Below are positions 31,307 to 40,206 of a stretch of DNA of 64,000 nucleotides, one piece after another. The notes under the pieces are model-generated. The model was not told where the DNA came from. It ran no database searches and worked only from the letters and a program-made list of their open reading frames with translations. The position numbers were made by a program, and so were the translations under genes. The stretch lies in the NCBI RefSeq assembly GCF_022163125.1, contig NZ_CP091881.1, positions 2,976,001 to 3,040,000 of the forward strand. The letters are read 5' to 3'. Each line of letters starts with the position of its first letter. The first letter of the stretch is position 1. This DNA is from Paenibacillus sp. HWE-109. Its GTDB lineage: Bacteria; Bacillota; Bacilli; Paenibacillales; NBRC-103111.

Positions 31307-31338
31307 AAGACGCCGGGCATCTTCCCCAGCGTCTTCTT
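31307..31338. terminator. Bidirectional terminator
   Basis: AAGACGCCGGG and CCCCAGCGTCTT pair around a short loop, with A and T runs on either side, between two convergent genes. Confidence 0.75.
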
Positions 31339-31346
31339 CGCGATGA

Positions 31347-31772
31347 TTAGTTTTGTTCGGTATAGGCTTTGAAATTGTCCATGATCGCTTGCCAGCCTGC
31401 TTGCTGGAACTCGACGGGATTGGAGCTTTCCGCGTCGAACGTTTCAATGACCTTCGTCTCATTCCCTTGATCGACGAAAGCAATATCCACTCTTCTTCCG
31501 TCTTCCATGGTGTAGCCGATCGCCTCATGCCGATTCACGACATCGTAGACGCCGCCAAAATCAAAGCCCATGCTGCCATCCTTCGCTTCCATCCGTGTCA
31601 GAAACATGCCTTCTACCCGCAGATCGTTTTCGGCTCTCGGCGCATGCCAGTCCTCGGACGCTTGATTCCACTTCGTGATGTGATCCGGCTCGGTCCAATA
31701 GCGCCATACCTTCTCGACAGGGGCTTGAATGACGGTTTGCACGGTTACTTTCGTCGGTTGACTCGTTTCCAT
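31347..31772 (-). CDS. SRPBCC/AHSA1-type protein, 141 aa
   Basis: The ATG at 31772 follows GAGAGGTG. TVQTVIQAPVEKVWRYWTEP at the start, DFGGVYDVVNRHEAIGYTME in the middle and the C-terminal helix GWQAIMDNFKAYTEQN are the hallmarks of the activator-of-Hsp90/START-like fold. It probably binds a hydrophobic ligand. It is convergent with the VOC gene. Confidence 0.85.
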   Translation of the reverse strand: METSQPTKVTVQTVIQAPVEKVWRYWTEPDHITKWNQASEDWHAPRAENDLRVEGMFLTRMEAKDGSMGFDFGGVYDVVNRHEAIGYTMEDGRRVDIAFVDQGNETKVIETFDAESSNPVEFQQAGWQAIMDNFKAYTEQN

Positions 31773-31848
31773 TTTAAATAGACACCTCTCTCACAATATT
31801 CGTCGTTAGGTTATTCTCAATGATATAGACGTAAGCCAATGACGAAAT

Positions 31849-32805
31849 TCATTGGTCAATTCGCTCAGGCAGCCCAAATCGCGAAAATAATGGCGTATGA
31901 ATGAAGTTTTGAACGTGCAGGATTTGATTTTCTTTGGTTTCGATGACGTGGATGCCCCAGGGTACCAGGCCAGATCCCTCTTTGCCCGGCATATACTGGG
32001 CCAACGCCGGATAACCGCCATTAACCGTAATGGGCACAAATCGCGAACCTTCGCAATGCCAGCGAGTAAGCGAATAGAAGGCGGACAAATCTTCCTTGCC
32101 GCGGATCCACATCTCGAAGGGCGGCATCGACATGCAGCCTTCCTCGTGGAATAACGCGACGAGCGCAGCAATATCGAATTGCTCGAAGGCATCCACATAC
32201 CGGGACAGCAGCTGCTGCTCCGGTTGAACGTCCATGCTGCTGAGCTCATCCGAGCGAAGCTGCGCCCGGTCCATCGTCTCTCGGGCTCTTTGCAAGGCGC
32301 TGTTCACCGCTGCCGGCGACATCGCCAACGTTTCCGCGATCTGCTTGGAGGACAATTCAAATACATCCTTCAAAATGAGTACCGCGCGCTGCCGCGGAGG
32401 CAAGGTCTGCAGGAGAGCGATGAAGCACAGTTGAAGGGTATCTCTGCGGACGAGCCGATCCTCCGGATTGCCCCCAAAGTCGGGAGACGGCCAGATCCAG
32501 GCAGAGTCCGGCAGCGTGTCGCGCGGCTCGACGATGGCAACGGCCGGGTCGAACAGGTCAACGGGAAGCGCGCGGCGTTTGGATTGTCTCAGCTTGTCCA
32601 AGCACAGGTTGGAGGCAATCCGATAGACCCAAGTTTTGAACGATGAATCCTGTCTGAACGTGCTCCAGCTCTGCCAGACCCGAATACTTGTCTCCTGAAC
32701 GGCATCGTCCGCATCGTCCATGGAGCCTAGCATTCGGTAACAGAACGAGGTTAATCCAGGCTTCAAGCTTGCAAATAATAGTTCGTCAAATGCGGTCTCG
32801 TTCAT
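31849..32805 (-). CDS. ECF sigma factor with SnoaL-like C-terminal domain, 318 aa
   Basis: The ATG at 32805 with GGGAGG upstream is chosen over 32823. Region 2 (CYRMLGSMDDADDAVQETSI RVWQSW ... FKTWVYRIASNLCLDKLR) and region 4 (LPPRQRAVLILKDVFELSSK QIAE) are complete. The last ~110 residues (LLSRYVDAFEQFDIAALVAL FHEEG ... GKEDLSAFYSL) form a SnoaL-like domain, as in ECF41/SigJ-type sigma factors, where this domain tunes activity in place of a separate anti-sigma factor. The target promoters are unknown. Confidence 0.85.
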   Translation of the reverse strand: MNETAFDELLFASLKPGLTSFCYRMLGSMDDADDAVQETSIRVWQSWSTFRQDSSFKTWVYRIASNLCLDKLRQSKRRALPVDLFDPAVAIVEPRDTLPDSAWIWPSPDFGGNPEDRLVRRDTLQLCFIALLQTLPPRQRAVLILKDVFELSSKQIAETLAMSPAAVNSALQRARETMDRAQLRSDELSSMDVQPEQQLLSRYVDAFEQFDIAALVALFHEEGCMSMPPFEMWIRGKEDLSAFYSLTRWHCEGSRFVPITVNGGYPALAQYMPGKEGSGLVPWGIHVIETKENQILHVQNFIHTPLFSRFGLPERIDQ

Positions 32806-32945
32806 CGCGACCTCCCTTAACAATCTCCCCGAAGGGTGGTACCTTCATTATATGCAATGAAACTAATAATTCAATAACCAATAAATTAACCCTTGTCTAT
32901 ACTTTAGAAATAATTCGCAATACCTCACGCCAGGACCTGAATACT

Positions 32946-33033
32946 GGAGCTATCCTGCCCGTTACTTCAACAGGCTGCCGAGTAAGCCGGCAGCCTGTTG
33001 TTATTGCGCTATAGTGTCCCGTTAGTTTAATGA
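32946..33033 (-). repeat. attC-like element 24 (solitary)
   Basis: Left AGCTATCCTGCCCGTTACTT; hairpin CAGGCTGCCG...CGGCAGCCTG (32970-32997); right GCTATAGTGTCCCGTTAGTT. It is complete, but no minus-strand gene follows within 200 bp, so it stands alone between unrelated genes. Bases 33034-33227 otherwise show no gene. Confidence 0.8.
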
Positions 33034-33227
33034 ACTGCCCTGATATAGGTAAGTGGAAAACCACCAATGGATGTGGATGGACTTGTTGATGAGCGACAAA
33101 ACCCATGAACCCTCAAAATGTTATATTTTAGAAAATTTTTAGAATTGCTTTCGAGGGTGTTTATACTTCTCATTTAGACTAAGGTTGTAGGCAAGAGAAA
33201 CCATATAACCTTAAAGGAGAGATTAAT

Positions 33228-33659
33228 ATGAATACACAAAATAAAGCACAAAATGCACTGGAAGACATCAAAGTCAGTTCGAAACTGAAGATTGCTACGC
33301 TGTGGGCGAGTTTTATGTTTCTCTATATTTATGTTGATTATTTCGCCTTATATATGCCGGGCAAAATAGAAGGTATTCTGGCAGGAAAAATATTTATATT
33401 TGACATTTCATATCTCTTTCTATTGATAGCACTGATTTCGGTAACAATTCCAGCTCTTATGATTTTCCTTTCTGTTGCCCTGCCGGCAAAAGTAAGTCGC
33501 TGGGCAAATATCATAATTGCCGCGGTGTATATTCCCTATACATTGTTTAATTTGACAGGAGAGGCTTGGGTGCACATGGTGTTTGGCGCTGTTGTAGAAG
33601 TCGCTCTTCTTTGTGTAATTATCTGGTATGCATGGAAATGGCCTAGGCAGGATAGCTAG
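33228..33659 (+). CDS. DUF6326-type membrane protein, 143 aa
   Basis: The ATG at 33228 follows AAAGGAG. Four hydrophobic helices lie at about residues 22-42, 56-82, 90-108 and 113-136. LKIATLWASFMFLYIYVDYF, PGKIEGI and IPALMIFLSVALP match the DUF6326 family as I remember it. Function is unknown. Confidence 0.75.
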   Translation: MNTQNKAQNALEDIKVSSKLKIATLWASFMFLYIYVDYFALYMPGKIEGILAGKIFIFDISYLFLLIALISVTIPALMIFLSVALPAKVSRWANIIIAAVYIPYTLFNLTGEAWVHMVFGAVVEVALLCVIIWYAWKWPRQDS

Positions 33660-33806
33660 CAACGCGGGTTTCGGGCATTACTAAGAAGAATGATGATGAC
33701 ATAGTCGCAACTTTTGCATATCGTTATGCGAAAAACTGGCTATCAAGAAAAAAATGAATATCAAACAACCCCCACCTCGGCATGGGGGAGAAGAAATGTC
33801 TACTGT

Positions 33807-34385
33807 TTAAGAATTTAGCCGGCAATGCGTTGGCAGCGAAGCTGACCATGGCATGAATGGCTCCAGTGCCTTCGGATCGAGCTGACCTGTTAGTTGAGGT
33901 AGCTGTTCAAAGAGAAACTTCAAGTAGTCGAATGGCTTGAGTCCATTTTCCTTGGCCGTTTCGACAACGATGTAAATGTTAGCGCTGGCCTTTGCGCCTC
34001 GCGGCGTGTTGCTAAAAAGCCAATTTTTCCGACCAATTACAAAAGGTTTAATCGACCGCTCGCTTCTGTTGTTGTCGAGATCGAGTCGTCCGTCCGCAAG
34101 GTATGCTTCGATCACAGGAAGGCTTCATCCCTGCCGTGCGGCAAAGCGTTCTTCCGGCGTAGCTTCCTTCAGTTCCCGCTCAATGGCAAAGAGTTGATTA
34201 CAATATTTCAGGCCTTGCTTCGCCACCGTTTCCGGATTGTTCCTTGCCTCTGGCGGCGCCGCCTTTAAAGCCTCGTCATATTTACGCCGTGCATGTGCCC
34301 AGCAGGCGACAGGTGTCACACCGACCACATCCCATTGTTTCCCCCCTTTACATAATTGATGCTGGTCATTGCACCTGGTTGTCAC
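33807..34385 (-). pseudogene. IS66-family transposase (TnpC) remnant
   Basis: Two minus-strand pieces, 34125-34385 (VACWAHARRKYDEALKAAPP ... FAIERELKEATPEERFAARQ) and 33807-34115 (MIEAYLADGRLDLDNNRSER SIKPFVIGRKNWLFSNTPRG), are consecutive parts of the IS66 DDE domain broken by a frameshift near 34120. The N-terminal half and the tnpA/tnpB genes are gone. A CCCCCA/TGGGGG hairpin at 33769-33788 lies at its 3' end. Confidence 0.85.
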
Positions 34386-34396
34386 CTCCTGTTAAT

Positions 34397-34428
34397 ATTG
34401 CACTATCGTTCTCCCGTTAGCGTAATAA
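34397..34428 (-). repeat. attC-like right site, no left partner
   Basis: GCACTATCGTTCTCCCGTTA, then GCGTAATAAC. It lies 20 bp from the stop of the DUF4871 relic and directly abuts the IS66 remnant on the other side. Confidence 0.7.
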
Positions 34429-34449
34429 CAGTATCATAAATTTTTGAAT

Positions 34450-34904
34450 TTACTTCTTCTGCTCCTGAACTTGAACAATAATACTACCAAAGATTTTTTC
34501 TCCAATATAAGCGTCTAATCTCCAAAGACCAGGAGAAGGTAGTGACATTAGTGATGGAATGTGTGCATCAGCCCCATTGTTAGGTCCGCCTATTGTTGAT
34601 ACTGAAAGAACTGTGATTTGTTCTCCTGAATCTTTACTTGTGCCCGTTACTTTTAATGGACCTTGAAGTTCTTCAACCTTCCCCCAAAAGTGCCACATAT
34701 ATTTTTGTTTTTTGTTCGGGTAAAACGGGTCACTTCACTGTGATCATAGATAAAACCCACTCTTCCTTCTTGTCCAATCATGGTATATGTACCTGATTTA
34801 AACAAAGGACTAATTTCCCATTCCTTGCTTTCAGGATCAGGTTTCTCTGTTATGCATCCAGTTAAGGATAGCAAAATGAACAAAACACTCTTTATTAATC
34901 GCAT
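34450..34904 (-). pseudogene. DUF4871 lipoprotein gene, frameshifted
   Basis: The ATG at 34904 (GGAGG upstream) gives MRLIKSVLFILLSLTGCITE (lipobox LTGC) and EWEISPLFKSGTYTMIGQEG RVGFIYDHSEVTRF. The sequence then leaves frame; the second frame supplies MWHFWGKVEELQGPLKVTGT ... GPNNGADAHIPS ... KIFGSIIVQVQEQ to 34450. The join at about 34715-34725 needs one extra base in a T run. Together they match DUF4871 over its full length. Confidence 0.75.
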
Positions 34905-35005
34905 TGCATCCTCCTTTAAGAATAATTTACTAATTCCTGTTTATATAAATAATTTTACAATATATTCCAATAATCTGTCGATAAAATAAACAAATAAAAA
35001 CAGAT

Positions 35006-35103
35006 ACCAAAGATACCCGTTACTTCAACGGAGAACGGCAGCCTATCGTGTGCCGGCTGCCGTCATATCGTGATTGAACTATTGTTCTTCGTTTGGTTTA
35101 ATC
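35006..35103 (-). repeat. attC-like element 25
   Basis: Left CCAAAGATACCCGTTACTTC; hairpin ACGGCAGCC...GGCTGCCGT (35035-35063); right GAACTATTGTTCTTCGTTTG. It overlaps the stop codon of the 35098 gene. Confidence 0.8.
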
Positions 35104-35469
35104 ATTGCGAGCTAAATTACGAATAATTAGTTCAATCGAGTCAATAGTTGAATTCCAGTCAAAATGAGAGTGGCCAATATGAGAAACAGCCAAATATGCA
35201 CATTGATGCATCAGCAATTCAAGCCCAAGTTTAGATGCGTTTAAAATGGCCAAATGACTATCTGCATGAATTCTTAGTTGTTTTTCGAACTTCCAACTCT
35301 TCCATTTATCCCAAATTGACTCATCGTGGTCACTTATCATGGTTAATTCAAATTTCAATGGTTTGGTATGAGTAATTGCAATTTTTATTTGCTTAATTTC
35401 TTTTCTTGCTAACGGATTAACTGCTCAATTGAAAATAATAAGATCAGCATTAGATTGATTTTCGCGCCG
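35098..35469 (-). pseudogene. 5'-truncated cassette gene with in-frame TGA
   Basis: The frame reads KRRENQSNADLIIFN, TGA (35425-35427), AVNPLARKEIKQIKIAITHT KPLKFELTMISDHDESIWDK and on to NLARND at 35098. It has no start, because the upstream part runs into the NIPSNAP gene end. A shorter protein from the ATG at 35358 (86 aa) is possible but lacks a ribosome site. The family is not recognised. Confidence 0.6.
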
Positions 35470-35470
35470 C

Positions 35471-35788
35471 TTATCCTTTAAAAAAATCGGCGCGATTCAT
35501 ATAGATGACATCCATCTTCTCCAAAATCGGCCCGCTCTCCTCGGATTTGCGCCTTACTTCGTTCCATTCCGGATCACCCCTAAAGGTATCCCACTGCTGC
35601 TGCCGCTCCTCCATATCCTTATATTCCATCACGTAATACAACTTCGGGAGCCCCGTCTGATCGATCCAGAAATCAGTCACCTTCATTCCCAGCCGCTCGA
35701 AAATACCAAGTGTATGCTTACTGAAACGTTCCAGAATCGCATCCATTCTTCCGTCATGCATCGTATAAATACGCAGCTCGTAAAGCAT
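35471..35788 (-). CDS. NIPSNAP-family protein, 105 aa
   Basis: The ATG at 35788 with GAGGG upstream is chosen over 35899. MLYELRIYTMHDGRMDAILE RFSKHTLGIFERLGM, then YVMEYKDMEERQQQWDTFRG DPEW is the ferredoxin-like alpha/beta domain of the NIPSNAP family, a dimeric fold related to small monooxygenases. The substrate is unknown. The gene is GC-richer than the adjacent cassette remnant. Confidence 0.85.
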   Translation of the reverse strand: MLYELRIYTMHDGRMDAILERFSKHTLGIFERLGMKVTDFWIDQTGLPKLYYVMEYKDMEERQQQWDTFRGDPEWNEVRRKSEESGPILEKMDVIYMNRADFFKG

Positions 35789-35853
35789 GTCCATTCCCTC
35801 GCTTTCTGAGAATCGCAGAGTTTTTTTTCGTCGGCTTTGCCTACGATTGAAAA

Positions 35854-36108
35854 CTATTTTACCAGTATTTCTCGATCGTGAAACGGACAAGTTTCGCATA
35901 GTTCCAAAGATTCCAATTTGAAATACTTATCAAATATTTTAACAATAAGCGGGAACAGCGCGTAATCCTGAAACACCATGTTCACCTGCCGTTTATTCCC
36001 AAAGACGCTGTTGATCCAGCCCGTCATCTTTGACATGAATTTCGCCGGACGGTCAACCAGAATGATCATGGTCGCCGTTTTTGATGTCTTCCACCAGACA
36101 TTCCGCAA
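35854..36108 (-). pseudogene. Scrambled relic with an ABC-ATPase Q-loop motif
   Basis: The frame contains RQVNMVFQDYALFPLI, like the Q-loop of ABC importer ATPases (MVFQ.YALFPH), but no Walker A or signature motif. The downstream stretch (CETCPFHDREILVK) is unrelated. It appears to be a deletion junction between nadB and the NIPSNAP gene. Confidence 0.4.
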
Positions 36109-36131
36109 GTTTCAATCGTTCGTGGTTGATC

Positions 36132-37745
36132 TCAAGCGTCTTGAATGCACTCCTCCAAATGGCCATCCTCCAGCCGATAGACAATATGCTTCACCCAGGC
36201 GTCGCTTCGCTGCGGATAATCCCTACGGAAATGGCCGCCGCGGCTTTCCCGGCGCAGCAGTGCCGCTTTCGTAGTTAGAATTGCACAAATGAGCAAATTG
36301 GCAAACTCATACTCCTCGCGCTTTAACAAAGTATATTCGAAGAAGGCTGACTGTCGATTGAGCTCGTCTAGCCCTCTTTGCAGCCCGGCGGCGTCGCGCT
36401 TCATTCCCGCTTGGCGAAGCATGACTTTCTGCAGCTTGATCTTTTTCTCCACGACCGGTTGCTGCGACGGTTCCTTTCGGTGAACCGCAACCTGCAATTC
36501 GCTCGGCGTACGGTTCAGCGGCGGCAGCTCGGCGATCCGTTCAATGATACGGCGGCCGAAGACGATCGCTTCCGACAGCGAGTTGCTCGCCAGCCGATTC
36601 GCGCCGTGAACGCCTGTTGAGGATACTTCGCCACAAGCAAATAGCCGCTTGACGGCTGTTTCCCCGTGCAAGTCCGTCTTCACGCCGCCCATCATATAAT
36701 GCGCCGCTGGAGCGACCGGGATCCAGTCCGTCGTCAAATCGAGCCCATACCGCAGGCAAAATTCATAGATGGTAGGAAAACGACGCTTGATCAGTTCTTC
36801 GGATTCATGCGTAATATCGATGTAAACGTACGAGACCTTCGTCTCTTCCATCTCGGTTAAGACCGCAAGGGCAACGACATCGCGAGGGGCCAACTCCAGC
36901 TGCGAATGATATTTTCCCATAAATCGCTCGCCATTGATGTTCCGCAAAATCGCCCCTTCCCCACGAACAGCCTCGGAAATGAGAAACCGCGGTGCACCTG
37001 GGTAACACAATGCCGTCGGATGGAACTGAATGAGCTCAACGTCCCGGATTTCCGCACCTGCGCGAAGTGCGATGGCGATGCCGTCCCCTGTGGCAACGTC
37101 GGGATTCGTCGTATACCGGTACAGCTGGCCTGCTCCCCCGGAGCATAGAATCGTCGCATCCGCTTCCACGAATACGCGCTGCCCGTCCGGCTTCTGCACG
37201 AGCGCCCCGCGGCACTCCCCATCTCGAGTAATCAAGTCGATCACATAATGGTCGTCCCACAGCTCGATGTTTGATTCCAGTTTCGTCCTTTCGGACAGCG
37301 AACGCACAATTTCTGCTCCCGTCGCATCCCCATTTGCATGCAAAATGCGGCGATGGCTGTGAGCGCCTTCTTTAGTTAGGGCCAGCTCGTCGTTTTCAAT
37401 GTCAAACTGCGTCCCCATTCGAATCAGGTCCTTGACGCCGTCGGGGCCCTCATGTACGAGCACATTGACCGCTTCTTCGTCGCAAAGTCCCGCACCCGCC
37501 ACCAAGGTGTCTTGCAAATGATACTCCGGCGAATCTTCATCGGAGATGACTGCCGCGATGCCTCCCTGCGAATAACGGGTATTGCAGTCGATCATCGACT
37601 TCTTCGTAATCATGATTACTTTCTTCGTATCGCTAGCCTTAATCGCGGTGAACAGCCCTGCGATCCCGGCTCCGATGACGATGACATCCGTCCGGACGTG
37701 GGGAAGCTGCTGCAAATCGAAATCGACCAAATACCGAGGAAACAT
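36132..37745 (-). CDS. nadB: L-aspartate oxidase
   Basis: The ATG at 37745 with GAGGTGG upstream is preferred to the GTG at 37754. The FAD-binding motif VIGAGIAGLFTAIKA lies near residues 23-37. RYSQGGIAAV, HSHRRILHANGDATG, IQFHPTAL, SEAVRGEGAIL, ACGEVSSTGVHGANRLASNS LSEA and the C-terminal helical domain are all present. The enzyme oxidises L-aspartate to iminoaspartate, the first step of de novo NAD synthesis. The usual neighbours nadA and nadC are not in this window. Confidence 0.95.
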   Translation of the reverse strand: MFPRYLVDFDLQQLPHVRTDVIVIGAGIAGLFTAIKASDTKKVIMITKKSMIDCNTRYSQGGIAAVISDEDSPEYHLQDTLVAGAGLCDEEAVNVLVHEGPDGVKDLIRMGTQFDIENDELALTKEGAHSHRRILHANGDATGAEIVRSLSERTKLESNIELWDDHYVIDLITRDGECRGALVQKPDGQRVFVEADATILCSGGAGQLYRYTTNPDVATGDGIAIALRAGAEIRDVELIQFHPTALCYPGAPRFLISEAVRGEGAILRNINGERFMGKYHSQLELAPRDVVALAVLTEMEETKVSYVYIDITHESEELIKRRFPTIYEFCLRYGLDLTTDWIPVAPAAHYMMGGVKTDLHGETAVKRLFACGEVSSTGVHGANRLASNSLSEAIVFGRRIIERIAELPPLNRTPSELQVAVHRKEPSQQPVVEKKIKLQKVMLRQAGMKRDAAGLQRGLDELNRQSAFFEYTLLKREEYEFANLLICAILTTKAALLRRESRGGHFRRDYPQRSDAWVKHIVYRLEDGHLEECIQDA

Positions 37746-37854
37746 CGTAACCACCTCTATCTACGTAGTGGATTCAGGAAACGAACATGAAATGAAAACC
37801 GTATACTCACTTCAACAATTTACAATAATTTACGTTATTTAATTATAAAACGAT

Positions 37855-37882
37855 AAAGCCCGGATTGCACGATCCGGGTCTT
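37855..37882. terminator. Hairpin terminator
   Basis: AAGCCCGGAT-TGCACG-ATCCGGGTCTT. It lies 110 bp upstream of nadB and probably closes a transcript arriving from the 38.2 kb side or the plus strand. Confidence 0.6.
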
Positions 37883-37913
37883 CATTTGATCGGTATTTTT
37901 TGCTTGTACAAGG

Positions 37914-37952
37914 AAAAACAGACCGATAATTAGTTCGTATCGGTCTGTTTTA
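37914..37952. terminator. Second hairpin terminator; region 37953-38178 without genes
   Basis: AAACAGACCGATA...TATCGGTCTGTTTT, 13 pairs with a T run. The next ~225 bp contain only a weak minus-strand coding trace (RYPKIEKRPRLQTLF..VPAR RPLLRKAKEEYNR) without a start, perhaps a transposase scrap. Confidence 0.65.
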
Positions 37953-38178
37953 TACAGAAAGGAAGAAACCACACACGATTATATTCTTCTTTAGCTTTAC
38001 GTAACAGCGGACGACGCGCGGGTACGGTATCTTTGAACAAGGTTTGTAAACGCGGCCTTTTTTCAATTTTCGGATACCTTATTTTGGCTAATCAACAGGC
38101 GTGTTATTAAATGAGCTTTCATCCGTTACGTTTCTAATTGTATTCTTCAAATTCTTTTTTTAACCAGAGCTTATTGTT

Positions 38179-38203
38179 TTGAGCTTACCTGTCCGTTAAT
38201 CAT
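38179..38203 (-). repeat. attC-like core site, single
   Basis: TTGAGCTTACCTGTCCGTTA, then ATCATTC. It overlaps the 3' end of the DUF2975 gene. No hairpin or second core is present. Confidence 0.5.
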
Positions 38204-38685
38204 TCATTTTTTGACTTTATATCTGGGGCATTTTTTAATGGCTTTTGAAGTGCGTCCACAATGGCTGCGATGATACTTGTTGCTAAAATGGCCATTAGAC
38301 ATAATGATGTAGGACCCGCTGCATCATCACTACTTGTAACTTTAGCAAGCACCCTTAAGCTTACTATTCCTAAAAAAATGAGGAAAATGACTGTAAAAGC
38401 ACATTTCTTAATAATCTTCAAAGATTTAAGGGATAATTCAGAGAAAGCATTGTTCTTTTCGATGTAGGTTAATAGTTTATATGCTTGATACAACGCAATC
38501 GAAAACGCAATACAGAATCCGTATGCACATACTAAAAAGGGGATTAGGAAGTAAGACGTATCTGGATGTACCCTTGCATCTCTAACGGCTATCTCAGGCA
38601 ACCAGATACACAAAGCAAGCACTGCAATTCCAACCAGAAAAATAATTACCTTTAAGAAAGTGGTTGAACCTCGTTTAACATTCAT
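38200..38685 (-). CDS. DUF2975 membrane protein, 161 aa
   Basis: The ATG at 38685 follows GAGGTG. Four hydrophobic segments lie at about residues 9-30, 43-68, 91-112 and 121-145. CAYGFCIAFSIALYQAYKLL and NNAFSELSLKSLKIIKKCAF are typical of DUF2975 (YoaS-like) proteins, which often neighbour a small XRE regulator. No such regulator is adjacent here. Confidence 0.75.
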   Translation of the reverse strand: MNVKRGSTTFLKVIIFLVGIAVLALCIWLPEIAVRDARVHPDTSYFLIPFLVCAYGFCIAFSIALYQAYKLLTYIEKNNAFSELSLKSLKIIKKCAFTVIFLIFLGIVSLRVLAKVTSSDDAAGPTSLCLMAILATSIIAAIVDALQKPLKNAPDIKSKNE

Positions 38686-38790
38686 TTAAAACACCTCACT
38701 TATTTAATGACAACATGATTTTAACAGATTTTTTATTGATAAACAATAAATTTTTATCGTAATTTTATCTTTGTTGTTGTGACAAAAAAT

Positions 38791-38824
38791 AAAAAGCATT
38801 TCTCATTACAAAGAAATGCTCTTA
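38791..38824. terminator. Rho-independent terminator
   Basis: AAAGCATTTCT...AGAAATGCTCTT, nine or more pairs, flanked by A-rich and T-containing sequence. Confidence 0.7.
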
Positions 38825-38885
38825 CTTTAAAATGTTAAATTTATTTGTCCGAAGCCGCGTGAATTGCTATGCCTTTTATTCGGTC

Positions 38886-38978
38886 TTTGATTCGAACGTT
38901 AAGAAACGGCAGCCACTATGTCGGCGGCTGCCGTTTTATCATGTTTATTGAGCTATTGTTCACCGTTAGTTCAATTAT
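38886..38978 (-). repeat. attC-like element 26
   Basis: The left half is degenerate (GATTCGAACGTTAAGAAACG). Hairpin ACGGCAGCC...GGCTGCCGT (38905-38934). Right GAGCTATTGTTCACCGTTAG. It lies 80 bp from the stop of the hydrolase gene. Confidence 0.75.
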
Positions 38979-39055
38979 GAAAGACAGATGGAGTTTTTTA
39001 ACTATCATATCATTTTAAAGTCTGCAAAATCGTGGATGAAGCTTACTCCGTACAC

Positions 39056-40027
39056 TTACTTTGCTTCGTTCATAAATAATCTAACGTTTTCAGCGATTTC
39101 TTTGAATTTGGTATGGTGTAAATAATGTGATCCATCCAGGATAATTACTTTTCCATGTACCGAGTCTTTGATCTGCCCTTCATGCAAAGGTATCCATCCT
39201 GTTACCTCTTCATTATTCGCTTGTACAAAGAGAAGAAGTGGAAGGTCTTTAGGAAATGTTAAATCGTGAGCCCCTTTAAAATTAGAAGAAATATGGCCCA
39301 TCTCATTTAAGGTCGTATCATTATTCATGTTTTTATTCGAAATCATTTTCATTTGCTCTACGGTTTTATCGTCAAATGCTAATGAAGCATAGGGGTCAGC
39401 ACCTAGTTTCATCATCATTCTTAAGAGACCCGATTTTTTGAGAAATTCTAACTTTTTGATTGGTAATTTGACATCCATACCTGGTTGTGTTGGAACACTA
39501 CTGTCGATTCCGACAAATGCAGTCACCTCGTTTGGATATTTGCTCACATAATCAATTCCGTAAATGCCTGTAATGGAGTGGCCCATGAGCATGTATCGGT
39601 TAATATTAAGCTGCTGCAGCGCTTCATGAACTTCACTTACGATATTTTCCGTGGTTCGTTCTTTTTCAGTTCCATCACTTAAACCATAACCGAAAGGCTC
39701 AACCGCTACAACTTTGTAGGTTGGAGATAATTGATCGATAAGCAGCTTAAAATCAAGCGCTGGCGTTGCCGTTCCAAATCCAGGCAGAAGCACGATCGTT
39801 TCCTCGCCTTTGCCTTGAATTAACACATTCATATTTTTCCCGTCTACAGATACGTGCTGACCATAGGGCTCTATTTTTCCTTGCTCCGATTTCGTGGCGA
39901 ACACATTCACGATAAATACAATAGCTAGAAACAGCACGATGGCAATGGCAATAGCTCCTAAGGTTTTGAGTAAAATGCGCAGCGGCTTACGCATTCTATT
40001 TTTCATTACCTCTTCTTTTGGTTTCAT
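39056..40027 (-). CDS. Membrane-anchored alpha/beta hydrolase, 323 aa
   Basis: The ATG at 40027, eight bases after AGGAG, is preferred to 40033. A hydrophobic anchor covers residues 20-44. The alpha/beta-hydrolase fold follows with the oxyanion region LLPGFGTATPALDF, the nucleophile elbow MGHSITG (Ser151) and a C-terminal His in DGSHYLHH. It would act outside the membrane on an ester or amide. It lies downstream of a two-component system on the same strand, 180 bp away, and could be its target. Confidence 0.8.
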   Translation of the reverse strand: MKPKEEVMKNRMRKPLRILLKTLGAIAIAIVLFLAIVFIVNVFATKSEQGKIEPYGQHVSVDGKNMNVLIQGKGEETIVLLPGFGTATPALDFKLLIDQLSPTYKVVAVEPFGYGLSDGTEKERTTENIVSEVHEALQQLNINRYMLMGHSITGIYGIDYVSKYPNEVTAFVGIDSSVPTQPGMDVKLPIKKLEFLKKSGLLRMMMKLGADPYASLAFDDKTVEQMKMISNKNMNNDTTLNEMGHISSNFKGAHDLTFPKDLPLLLFVQANNEEVTGWIPLHEGQIKDSVHGKVIILDGSHYLHHTKFKEIAENVRLFMNEAK

Positions 40028-40206
40028 GTTCATCTACTCCTGTCCCTCATCTCTTTATTGGGCTGCCCTTAAATTAGGAGCCGTTAAGAGAAGCTTATAC
40101 GACGAAGATGTACTCTCTATGACGACAATATGAACGGAATATGAACTGGCCAAAAAAATAGGCTTCACACGTAAGGAAGCTTGCGCATGAAGCCGTAGCA
40201 ATCAAT

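Noticed and set aside
31806..32646. Several long open frames on either strand over the sigma factor gene
   Set aside because: They are GC-rich shadows of the ECF sigma factor and show no family features.
32897..33106. Minus-strand open frame of 69 codons over element 24
   Set aside because: It merely reads through the element's hairpin and cores and has no ribosome site.
36289..37842. Multiple plus-strand open frames over nadB
   Set aside because: They are antisense shadows of a complete, well-conserved gene.
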